Source of the DNA: Tetraselmis striata
Lineage: Eukaryota > Chlorophyta > Chlorodendrophyceae > Chlorodendrales > Chlorodendraceae
Assembly: GCA_006384855.1 (NCBI GenBank)
Contig: VCJN01001552.1
Coordinates: 358,386-422,385 of the forward strand
Direction: 5' to 3'
Length of the DNA: 64,000 nt
The position numbers and the translations under genes are program-made. This document shows positions 32,070-42,933 of the stretch, in pieces. The notes under the pieces are model-generated. The model was given only the letters and a program-made list of their open reading frames with translations, had not been told where the DNA came from and made no database searches. Position 1 is the stretch's first letter, and each line of letters starts with the position of its first letter.

Positions 32070-35000
32070 ATGGCCGCGAAAGCGGCACCAGCGGCCGCGT
32101 CCTCCTCTCGCCGACCGTCGCGGCGCCGTCGCGGCACACCTTCCGGCCGCTCGCCCAGCGTCGCGCACCTCGCACTCCCGCTGGCCTACCTGCTGGCTGT
32201 GCTGGCGCCGGTAGCGGGCGGTGGCGGGCGTGAGTGGCATTTGCCCGCCATCTTTGGTAGTAACTCGGGTGTGACGAAACCGGAGCGGCGGCAGCAGGTG
32301 GGTTGCCCCGTCCCCCTCCCACATCCATCTCCGCCGCTCCGTCGTCGCCCCTTGGCAGAGGCCTGGCCAGCTGACTAGACATTACCACGGGAAGACCTGG
32401 GTATTCCAGACTAGTTCCAAGCACGTTTCAAATTTCAAATTTGTTACAACTTTGGGTACTTCAAATAATAATCACCAAGGATTCTAAAACTGCGCCATCT
32501 GTCCCGGGCCCTGCTCCATGAACCTGCAGGGGTCGACATCTTAGTCCGTTGCATGCCACCCTATGTAAGGCCACGATCGGGCATAGCTAGGGATTCCGGC
32601 AGCCCTCGTGGCTCCCGGTCTGCCCGCCTTTCAATAGAGTGGACTAACTTGTGGGCGTGTGGTCGGCGCGGCAGCCGAGGGAGAAAGCAAAGCCAATCGC
32701 ACCAGCCAGCAGCGCGGCGGTTTGCGCGGGCGGGCCGGCGCACTGGAGTCCCTGGCCGGCAGGCTATCTGGAGGCGCGTGCGACTCGGGTTGGCCTTGTA
32801 GGCGGCGGCATGCCGGCCGCAGAGGAGGCGGACCTGTCGGAGGAGGCGGACGACGAGGATGTGATGCACCTGCTGGGGCTGGAGGCGGCGGAGGAGGAGA
32901 TCGACGGCCGGGATGGCGGAGGCGGCCGGCAGCCAGCCGCGGGGTCCCGAAATAGCACCGCAGTACTGGGCGCGGCGCAGCGCCGGCGGCTGCTCACCTT
33001 CCCGGGCTTCAACCCGCTGGGCCGCATGTGCAAGGGCGACGCCGGGCGTGGCCGCTCAAAGAGTCTGTCACTGGGGGAGCGGCTGTTGGCGGACTGTTTG
33101 AGAGCTGGCGCGCGCTGCGAACTGACCGCGGAGGAGGCAGGTGAGTGCGCATGGCCAATGGGCGGTGATCGGCAGGCATTGAGGCAGGAAAGGGGGGGGG
33201 GGGGGGGGGGGGGCATTCCATGGGACGCCGCCAATTGGAGCAGGGGGGGGGGATCTCCATTAACTGGCGGAGGGCGGCTCCTCAGAGGATAGGGGTGGCA
33301 CATCGCTAGCATGCGGATGGAGGAGGGGGCTCTGAGGGAAGGAGACAATGCGAGATGGCCTGCAGGACCGCCGCAGGGATCCAGCATGCCATGTGATCAC
33401 TGATGGATAAGACACCGGCTGGTGGCAGCAGCGGTCTTCATTGTGACCTATGTGGGGCAGCTGATAGGAAGGGGATGACGGTCCACATCGCATTGGGCAG
33501 CTGGGTGGCTCCTATTGCGTGGGATGAATGGCTACATGGCGAGGCCTCTCGGGAAGCACGGTTAGCCAGGCAAGCGCGGGTTGCATCGCGATGGACAGGG
33601 CTGAGCACTGCTGGTGGACCAGGTGCGGCGGAGGCGGCTGCGCGTGAGCTGCCGGGCATCCGCATGCTGCTGCGGCGGCCAAAGTGCAACGTGATCAACG
33701 CGGCGACGTGCCGCTCGTCCGGCGGCAACCAGGAGACGAGCTCCGAGTTTCAGTCGGAGCGCCTGAAGAAGGTGCGGCGCTGGTGGCGAGGGGGGAGTGG
33801 TGAAATATGGCCGGGATCGGAACGGCCGGGGTCTGAGCTCCAGGGGAGGCTAGAGGCATCCAGCAAGTGGCAGGCTGCTGGCTGCACCAGTGTTGCGCGC
33901 ACCGTGTTTACAGTACAGCGCCGATGTGTTGGGGGACTTGAGGGGGGGAGGGCGGTGTAATCGTCGTTGCATATTGTGAGCAGCAAGTTCATTTGATAAC
34001 CCATCCTCTGCGCCCATAACCACCTAGAACACCCTGACCAAGGCTGTGCGGGTGCCTCGCTAGCCGCAGCTCGCATTCCGCACAGCCCCTCCCATGCGCT
34101 GTATTGCGCCATGTGCTGCATAACCCCACCCCCCCCCCCCCCCCCTCCTACCTCGTTCAGGGCCCATGCCTGGCCGCTAAGTCCACTGCTGCACGGCATG
34201 CAGGTGTACCAGGAGTACCGGCGTTTCCCGCCGCACCGCGCGGCCGCCAAGGACCTCGCGTGGGGCTCCGCCGGCTCGTGCGCCATCGTGGGCAACGCGC
34301 CCAGCCTGAAGACGCACCCCAGCGGCGCCTCCATCGACAGGTGGCCGCCATACCCGTCCCCGTGTTGCATGCTGCTTTTAAGGCGCTCCTTGATCATCAC
34401 AGCCTTTGCGCCGCTTGGCATCACACCCTCTCCTATAGTTGACCGCGCTTCGGCTGTTTCCCTCTATTGAATTCTGTTTGACCCTGCGAAGAAGGAAGGC
34501 AGTGTTTCTTTGGTTTTCTATCAGTATACAACAAGCATATGGCACAGAATCTCTTAGGCGATGATGCAAAACAACTGATTAGTTTTGCAGCTCGCAAACC
34601 GAATGTAATGCTGCTGCTGTGCGCCAGGGCTGGTCCAGCGCAATCCAGCCCAACCTCTTGCCACAGAGTGTATCCACTGAACACCCGGCATGGTGTTTTC
34701 GGCTAACCGTTTTGACTTGATGTCCCGTTACGCTCGCTTGATCCCCGAGCCGGGTTGCGTCATGCCGTCTCTCTCCCTTAGGCTCCAACTTTTGGCCTCC
34801 CCTCCTTGGATGCCGTGTCCGAGGCGTGAGGCTACCCAGCTCTGAGCGCGGCATCGTTGCGATCGCGCCTTGGCAGGCACAACTCGGTGTTCCGCATCAA
34901 CGTGATCGGGTCGGGCGCGCTGTCGCTCAACCCCTCCCCTGGCACGGGCGCCCCGGAGCGCGAGCCGCGCTTCACGGGGCGCGCCACCAGCTTCCGCATC

Positions 35001-37392
35001 TTCTCCAAGCTGGTGGCCTGGTGGCTGGCCTCCGGACGAGTCAAGATCAAGTGAGGGCCGAGCCTCTAGCCGCCTGCTGCGCTGCTCCGAGCCATCGCCC
35101 ACCGCTCGATCGTCTGTGCATGAACATATGCGAGGAGGAGATACCAAGAGGGGCAGAGAGACGAAAAAGGAGAGGGGGGGGGGGGGGGGGGGGGGGCAGT
35201 CCATTGGCATGTTGCTGGTCGAGGAATTGGTTTCGATGTCTTAACTCATGTATGGGGTGGCCTCTGGCGCATGGCCCATGTGCGGGTTCTTGGCTACTGG
35301 CCCCGAGGGACGGAGTCGGCCCACGAAGGTGCCCTGCATCTACCCAATGCGCGCTGCCGTGTACTCTCCTGAAGCTCACTTGGCTGGCCCCCGGGTGGGG
35401 TCCGGCGGTATGCCTGGCGGATTGAACGGCCCTGATGCTGATGGGTTGGGGAGGTTGCGACACTTTGACGCCGAGAAGCCGATAGGCCTTGTGTTCTCCA
35501 CACTCTTATCTAATGTCTCTGATATAACCAGTTATGCCCCGCGTTCTGAGCTCTGCTGCATATTGTCGATTTCTCCTTTCAAACTGCTGTTTGCAGCACA
35601 TGGGTGCGCATATGGAAGGGAGCTCGACAGCTGCCTTTCGCCCACCGAATCACCTCGCGACTCGCCCCGCGCAGGCCCCGGCCCGGCGAGCGCTGGCTGT
35701 TCTGGCACCACTACGCGCGGCAGCTGCTCCCGGGGGTGCGGAACCGGGTGGGGGCCAAGGCGGCCCTGCTGCAGCTGGCGCCCGCGCAGATCAACTGGCA
35801 GGTGGCGGGTGAGTCCCCCCCCCCCCCAACCCCCCCCCCCCCCCCCCCCCCGCCATGCCCACGCGCGCATGCTGCCGCCGCTGCAGAAGCTTTCTCACGG
35901 TTGATTTGAAGACTCCGTGCTACGTTCGTGAGGTGCCCTAACTAATAGATTCCAAGTTGCATATTTTGTTTCCGTTCCCGAGGGGTTCAAAGTCAATGAT
36001 ATATAGGGACCACTGTGATGTAGTGAATACAGTGAGATATATTGAAGCTTGGCGTCAGGGTTTGGTGTGGCTGTTTTCCATTGGCGTGTATGCACGTGGC
36101 AGGGGTGGGTGCAAGCAACGATGCAGTGGCAACATGCTGATTCGTAGATCTTATCTGCTTGATGTATCCGATCTGGGAGCATGGTTGCCCTTTGGGATGG
36201 ACCCACAGAGACCCCCCCCCCCCCCCCCCCCCTGTTCCGGTGCTCCCCTTGGGGACCCGCCAGTCTACTTCCTCCTCCGGCAGGATCTCTACCGGCTGGG
36301 CCTCGGCAGGTACAGCTGCCCGCGCAACATCAACTCCGGCGTAAAGGCCATCCTGATGGCGACCCACCTGTGCTCCAGCATTGGTGAGTGCCCCCTGCGG
36401 CACCGCCCACCGCAAGGCCATTCCCAGAAGTTAACATGAACCAGCCTAATGAATCATTTTCGAAGCATGTGACGTCCCATTCCCAGTAATGACAGCCTCC
36501 ACCCATGCCCCCCGCCCCCCCGCCCCCCCCCCCCCCTGGCCCACACACCCACCCCCCAAAACCCCAGCCCTCCTTGGCACACACACCTTCGCACTGACAG
36601 GTGTCAGTGCAACTATTGTCATGCTTCTGCGATTTCTGGTGCAACTGCGGCACAACATACCACCTATCACACGCAGAGCGAAACGGGTGTCACCGCTACC
36701 ATACTTATAACCCTCATTATTCGGCCCGAATCGGGCTTGCATGCAGCGTGTGGGGACGTCCGCTATGTGTCGGCTGCATTTGACCTCCATGGCAGGCATG
36801 GCGGGTACCGACTCACATCATCGTTTTTATTACTGCGACGGCTTCGGTATCCAGTCCGCACGCCTGTTGCTGCCCTGTACAGAAGATGTACATCCCCATC
36901 ACACCACCTCGACAACAGCCCACACCATTCCTTGTTATGTCAACTCGCCGGCTCAATCTAGTTACGTAACAGTCCCCCCCCCCCCCCCCCTCCCCCCCGG
37001 GACACCCAATCTCACCCTGGGCCACAATTAAAGCACTTCTGCGACATGGACAATCCATAGCCTTCAGGTTTGCCATTTTACATAGTGCAAATGTGCGCAT
37101 TTTCCCCTCGACTGCTCAGCCCACATTGCATTTGAGCCGTGATGAGAGCATTGAAGATGTATCAACCAAACGAGTACCTGACTTGCCCCCCACCTCCCCT
37201 CCCCGGCTGCGTGGACCTCGCCCCCTTGCAGATGTGTATGGCATCTCCTACACAGAGCGCTCCGCTAAGACCGGCCACTTTGGCAACGCCAAGCACACGC
37301 CGACGCGCTTCCACGCGTGGGACTTCGACGCCACGCTGCTGCGCCTACTGCACCTCACACGCATCGTCACCGTGTGCACCTCGGAGCGGTAG
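32070..37392 (+). CDS. GT29 sialyltransferase-like glycosyltransferase
   Basis: Eight exons join in frame: 32070-32229, 32763-33140, 33623-33771, 34204-34340, 34877-35050, 35675-35808, 36264-36383, 37232-37392, giving about 470 residues. Exon 1 encodes a basic cytosolic tail (SSRRPSRRRRG) and a hydrophobic signal anchor (VAHLALPLAYLLAVLAPVAG), so a type II Golgi membrane protein. The catalytic part has an L-motif-like GSCAIVGNAPSLKTHPSG...IDRHNSVFRIN, an S-motif-like NINSGVKAILMATHLC...DVYGIS, and a late motif FHAWDFDATLLRLLH. GT29 enzymes transfer sialic-acid-like sugars from CMP donors; plant and algal members may use other CMP sugars such as Kdo, so the substrate is open. Five of seven introns hold poly(G/C) tracts. 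The exon 1-2 junction is the least certain. TGTAA lies 130 nt after the stop (37522-37526). Confidence 0.8.
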
Positions 37393-38099
37393 CTTGCGCT
37401 CAGCCCTTGGGGGCAGCAGAGTCCAGGCCGACTCCAGGGCCGCACAGCTACTGCCTCACGTATAGCCACTGTACGCTAGGACTAGCCAACATGGACATGC
37501 AGGCGTCCAAATGTCGATATATGTAAAGCCCGCGTCTGGCACTTTGTCCTGACTGTAACGAGGGTATCCAGAGATAGCAGTCCGAACATTGACGAAATAA
37601 GCCCAAATGTTATCCAGCCATTGCTGTCATTGGTTTGCCATCTGTTCGAGTGTCCAAGCTGACCAGCCGAAACCGATTCACAGCGAAACTGACGCGTGCC
37701 AACAGACAGCCCAAGGCCTGGATTTCCCTGCCAGCCAGGTAAAGCGGAAGGCAGGGGGGGGGGGGGGGGGGGGGGGGGGGTGTGCATAGGATAGAAAGTG
37801 TGGAAATATATGCGATGACTTGTTTAGCGAGTTAGGGTCAAAGATCCCAGAACACGAACCCTACAACCCGAGAAGTAATTGTGACCATTAAGGCTCGCGG
37901 CATCTTCTGCTGGGGGGGGGCAGGGGGGGGGATACACGCGCCACGAGGGTCCTACATTGGTGGGATTACAGTGGCGAAAGGTTCCCCATTTCCGGTTAGG
38001 GTGGTAAGTGTGATTTATAGGGCGGTGCTAATAACCAAAAAACACGCGGGTTGGGCTAGTGTATGTAGGCGGGGGAGCGCTGGCGTGGCCACAGAGCGG
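37393..38099. other. Convergent 3' intergenic region
   Basis: Lies between the stop of the GT29 gene and the stop of the minus-strand lumen gene. It contains TGTAA for the plus gene (37522) and TTACA, which is TGTAA on the minus strand, for the other (37966-37970). Each is 130 nt after its stop codon. A G run lies at 37756-37780. Confidence 0.6.
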
Positions 38100-39712
38100 T
38101 TACAGTCCCCGCAGCTTGTCAGACACACCTGCGACGGGCAGCACCACAGTTAGCAGGAGGAGATCGGCGCGATTACTGAGGTGTCTACTGTGCGCGTATG
38201 CGTCGATTTGTGGGCAGTGTATGGGCTAACGCGCCAGGCGGCTCACCAACGTCGGTGGTCCAGGCCTGCAGCGCGTCCACCATGGTCACAAAGTTCCTCT
38301 TCGCCTCGGGCAGCTTGTTGGCCTTGGCTGTGGGCGTCACCGAGCAGCAAAGTCAGCAGATGATGTTCAGGCTCGTGCGCGGAAGTGGCATGATGGCGGG
38401 GGCAAGGGCGGGGCTGGAAAGTGGGCAGGTGAGTACGCGGACGGCTTACCGGACTTCTGCAGCCCCTCGATGGAGGACAGGACGGTGGTGACGGAGGCCT
38501 TGGCCGCGTCGGAGGTGCTCAGCTGCATGGATATGGGGCAAGAGGGGCCGGTGAGCTCTTGCCACCTTGGAGAATGCGGGTGGATGGGGCACTGCCTCTG
38601 GCAATACACCGCCCGCAACTGCACGGCTTCGCCCTTACTAAACTTGGTGAACTTGTAAGAGTAACACAATAGAGGAAGGGGGTTGAAGAGAGGGGGGAAG
38701 GGGGCTCACGTTAATGGCCGCGCTCTTGAATTCGCTCATCCAGGCGCCGCTGCAAGGGGACAGTCAAACCACAGCCTGATCAGCGCGGGCATGGCATGCC
38801 CCGAGAAGGGCAGAGCGCCGAGATAGCAGTGTTGGTGAAGGAGGGGACACGGACGAGGCGTAGGTTGCTGGGAGTTGCTGGCAGGGGGCGCACCCGGTGG
38901 TGGCAGCCACTGCCCCCAGATCGCCCTTCTCCAGCTGAGACCCAGACTTGGCCAGCTCGGCGATGGCCTTCTGCACCGGCACTGGGGGCGGCCAAAGCAT
39001 GGGGGCATGGGGGTTATAGAGTGATATAGATGGTATAGAATGGATTGCGATGGCAGAGAGGAGGAAGGGTGGTAGTTGGCAAGGAGGTCCGGCGGTGGGG
39101 GCAAGGATTGGGTGCTCACCCAGGTCGGTGGCCTCCTGGCCGGTGGAGATGCCCTCCCCCTTGAGGAACTCCTTCCCCTGAGCGCGGTCCACCTTGAGGC
39201 GCTCCTTGCGGTTGGCCTTCGCCTTCAGCACCAGCTCCTCGTCGTCGTCGTCGGGGATGAGGGCCAGGCCTGGGCAGCGGCGTGGGGCGCGCGCGTCAGC
39301 GGGCAGCGGAGCCGGGGCGAGAGTGCCCGACGGGGGCAATGTGGATGTTGATGCGGGGGGGGGGGGGGGGGGGGGGGGGGGGGCGGAGGAGCGCACAGCG
39401 CGCGGGATCGCCCGCGAGCTGGATCGGCGACACGCTGCAATAGGAGAGGCGCAGGCTCCAGGGCCTTGTGGATCATGGGGTTCGTTTAGAGGTTATGGGC
39501 GGATGCGGGTGTTGTGACCGCGGGCGGGGGGAGGCACCTTTGCCGGGGAAGACCAGCGCGGCGGGCAGCGCGAGCAGGGACGCGGCGGTGCGGCGGGACA
39601 CCTGCGGCGACGCGGCGGCGCGCACGACCAGTGCGGCGGCGCGCGGGCGGGCGACGGGGCGGCCCGCGAGCAGCTGGGAGGTCATTGACTTGCTGGCGAG
39701 AGAGGCGGCCAT
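38100..39712 (-). CDS. Thylakoid lumenal 16.5-kDa-type protein (MPH2-like)
   Basis: Seven exons with matching phases: 39538-39712, 39120-39269, 38894-38981, 38710-38749, 38450-38522, 38247-38327, 38100-38128, giving 211 residues. Residues 1-38 are a chloroplast transit peptide (MAASLASKSMTSQLLAGRPV). Next comes a twin-arginine lumenal signal (SRRTAASLLALPAALVFPGKGLA), then the acidic mature start LIPDDDDEELVLKAKANRKE, then VPVQKAIAELAKSGSQLEKG, FVTMVDALQAWTT and a C-terminal DKLRGL. This matches, from memory, the plant lumenal 16.5-kDa protein family, which helps maintain photosystem II under high light. The family name is less certain than lumen targeting. It is divergent to the lumenal FKBP gene. 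Intron 1 carries a 29-nt G tract. Confidence 0.75.
39355..39383. repeat. Intronic poly(G) tract (29 nt)
   Basis: Lies in intron 1 of the lumen protein gene; C-rich on the sense strand. Confidence 0.9.
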
Positions 39713-40428
39713 GGTGGTTGGGATACAGGATAGGTGGAGGAGCGCGTGGAGTCGGTGAGTCGAGAGGGTACAGAGTGGTCGTCTTTGGGGCAGGCAGGCG
39801 ATGTGTCCCTTGATGGGGCGCTATCCGATGTGCGCCTCCGCACAGCAGCAAGACCTCGGGCCTCGCCAGATCACCGCCTGCTTGTCCCCGCTGTAAGTAC
39901 AGATTGCCACAAAACGTACCATATCTGTTGGAAGCATTGAATGTCGTGGCGCTCTACGGGCGTGGGAGCAGGCACGCACTGCCTTGCTGGCGCTGTGCTG
40001 GCTGGCCAACACCAACCCAACTAGGATCAAAACAGTGATTAAATATCGTCGGGTAAACGTGCTATATCCGTATAATATATCTACTTTAATATGTATCTAT
40101 CTATATATATATCTCTATCTGTATATCTCGTTAATATATCTACTTAATCGCTCCATGAGATATATTCTACTTAATCGCTCGATGAGAAGCATGGAGGACG
40201 GCCAGAGTACGGGTACCCAGAGGACGGCAACTGAGTCGGTTGACAACAGCAGCCCGGGGAACGCCGCTATCACCATCAGTACCGGCGCGCGAGAGTACCG
40301 GCGCAGCAACGTCGTCAATTGGTTTTATTGATGACGATGGTGGTAGCCGAAGACAACCTGAAAGACACTCGACTTGCCAACCACATCTTGCCGCTGCTCC
40401 CGCCAACTTCGCACTGACAACGCCCCAG
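39713..40428. promoter_or_regulatory. Divergent promoter region between two lumen-protein genes
   Basis: A 716-bp interval separates the ATGs of the minus-strand lumen protein and the plus-strand FKBP. It contains an AT-rich TATATATATCTCTAT patch (40075-40145) and a tandem pair of about 26 bp based on ATATATCTACTTAATCGCTC (40133-40185). No defined operator was recognised. Confidence 0.5.
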
Positions 40429-42478
40429 ATGACGACGCGATGCGTCAGCGCGAGCCGCAGCCTCGCCGGCTGCCCCGCAGCAGCCAGCCGCCCTGCCGGG
40501 AAGGCACCTGGGCGGGCGCTTATGTTTCAACGGGTCCGGGTCGCTGCAGGCCCTGATGCATCCAAGTGCGCCAGCCCCGCGCCGACTCTGACCATCGAAG
40601 GCAGCGGCGATTCGACGCTGCTGCCGGCTGCGACCCGCCGCCGCGAAATGCTCACTCTCGCCACCACGGCTGCGCTGGCCGCCGTCTCAGGTGCGCGAGC
40701 GGGCGGTCTTATGTACACTTGAGCGACGAAGGGGGGGGGGGGGGGGGGGTAGACTGCGTAACAAAAAACTATAGCATGCTGTAAGTAAATACGGGAAGCT
40801 GTGCTAAGGGAGACGCAACTTAACCAACACGCGCCCTCACGTGCATGTATTCATTTCAGTGCCCTAGATGACTATCATTTTACCACGCAGGATAGCTTCT
40901 GGGGGCGGAAAAACGGATAGCTCGTCCACCAGTCCGTGCACTCTGCCGCATGCTTTAGCCGTATGTTGAGCTGTCGATGCTCACGCGTTTAGTTGAGCGG
41001 CAAAGCGGAATCTGCCTTTCACTATCTCGGCCACTCCTGGAGCACCTTGATTAATTTACAGTGGCCACCATGAATTAGGAGATGGCGGCAGCGTACAACA
41101 TGTGAGCACATAGCGCACGATGTGACACTCCCCGTTTTCCACAGTGACGTCTAGCTGATCAGCTACGCATTCCCCCGGCTGCGTGGGATATCAAACCCTG
41201 CAGGCGGGCGTCCTGCCGGCGCCAGCGATGTTGAGATTCTGGCTGATGAGCCAGGCTTCGGGAAGCTGGAGGCATCCGCCAACGACCTGATGCTTGTTCA
41301 TTTTGTGGGCGAGTCTCCACCCCGCCTCCTCTCCACCGTATGAGTCCGCAGACACCACGCATGAAAGAGCCGCGACTGTAGCTTTGCCGCTGAGTGATGC
41401 CGGTTTGGGACGTGGTCACACAGGTAAAGTGAAGGAGTCCGGGGCGGTGTTTGACAGCACTCGCGGCGGCCTGGTAGGATGGGCTGCTGGCAGCCAACCA
41501 CCTGTGTGTCCGATGCACATTAGCGTTGCATTGCTATCCCCTGCGGTGGCATGTTGCTGAAATGCGGTCGGCATTGGGTGTTACAGACGTACCTGGATGG
41601 CGGCCCCGGCGTGTATCGGCCCATGATTGTGCGCCTGGGAGGCGGGCCCGTGCCAGGGATCTGTGCCGGGCTGAAGCAGGTAGGAGTGCGCCCAGTGGCA
41701 TGGGCCACCGACTGACCAGCTGCGCATTGCAGCGGTACTTTTACGCCAAGGAGAGTGACTTTCGAGCAGCAACGTTCCCAGCTATGAACACAAGCACCGC
41801 TGACGATGGGCATGCTGTGCTGCATGCCATGCTCAGGGGCTGCTGGGCACCAGGGTGGGGTCCGTGCGCACCATCCAGGTGCCTGCAGAGCTCGGCTTTG
41901 GATCGCAGTCCGTGGCCGGCCCGTACGCAGTTGTCCCAGGAGGCTCTGCATTGGTGTACGAGGTGCGCCTGAGATGCCTGGGATGATGCCGGCCTGCCTC
42001 TGCGGCGCGGCCTCCCCTCGGTCATCTGTTCCGTCAGTTTTCTTACCCGAAGCTCTCCCCTTGTTGGGGCGCTGGCGCAGGTGGAGGTGCTCAGGCTGTC
42101 ACGGGACGGGCCCGACGCCCTCATGCGCGGCATTGCCAAGGTGTTGCCCTGCCATGTTCAGCGCCTAGTCGCTTACACCCACATTCGACAACCAGCACCT
42201 CCGCTGCCGATCTCAGACAAGCAGATGCTAGACCCTGGTGATGTACTGGGTGTATTCGGGCAGCCATCATTGGCTTTCCAGAAGCTGCGCTTTGAAAATG
42301 CACTTCGCTGCCGCCGCAAGGAGTCATTGCTCGCTATCAGAGGTCATTCTGCTGTTTTGGCATGCAGGCAAGGTGGGGGTCTTACACGTGTGCGCTGCCG
42401 GGCTTTGCTGTGCAGTGCGGGCAAGGCGGGGCGGGCGCGCAGGAGACTGGTTGCACGGAGATCTCCCCGATGGAGTGA
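40429..42478 (+). CDS. Thylakoid-lumen FKBP-type peptidyl-prolyl isomerase
   Basis: Proposed exons 40429-40690, 41204-41308 (acceptor may instead be nearer 41160), 41424-41473, 41587-41679, 41837-41962, 42081-42140, 42368-42478; all phases agree, about 268 residues. The start is a transit peptide (MTTRCVSASRSLAGCPAAAS), followed by a twin-arginine signal RRREMLTLATTAALAAVS. The FKBP fold follows: DLMLVHFVGKVKESGAVFDS, then TRGGL, GLLGTRVGSVRTIQVPAELG, and YAVVPGGSALVYEVEVLRL. It would catalyse proline cis-trans isomerisation during photosystem assembly in the lumen. The C-terminal tail (FAVQCGQGGAG...GCTEISPME) contains two cysteines. Intron 2 appears to start with GC (GCGAGT). TGTAA lies at 42586-42590. 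Confidence 0.75.
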
Positions 42479-42933
42479 AAGCGCAGCGCTCGAGTCAAAC
42501 TGGCGGAGTCGTTCCTCCGCCCAGTAGCGCCGTTTCAGCTGCGGTGGCGAAGGAGCGTGTCGTACTGGGGCACCTGCAACGTAGATGTAAGTTGACGTAC
42601 CAGAGCATTTTGGCTTCGGGCGATGTCAATCGATATGATCCCCATGTGATGAATCGTGGGCGTATCATGGGTGGTGGAGATCACTGGCCACCACTGTGTC
42701 TCTTGACTACCTTGTCAGGCTTTGGCAACTGTGGAGCACTGCCAGCGGAGGTTCTTGGTCTGTGCATGTTTGTGTGTTGTATGGCATCATGCAATGCACA
42801 TGATGCGACGCATCCAACTTTCTGGCGGAATGCAGAAGTGATAAATGAAAGTAAATGACATATCGCGTGGTGCCAGCCTGCCCCCGCGAGCATGCCCCCG
42901 CCTCCTCCCCAAGCACATGTCGGTGGGTCAGCA

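Noticed and set aside
32561..33387. Long minus-strand Pro/Ser/Ala-rich ORFs
   Set aside because: Antisense to exon 2 of the GT29 gene; poly-Pro arises from the poly(G) tract.
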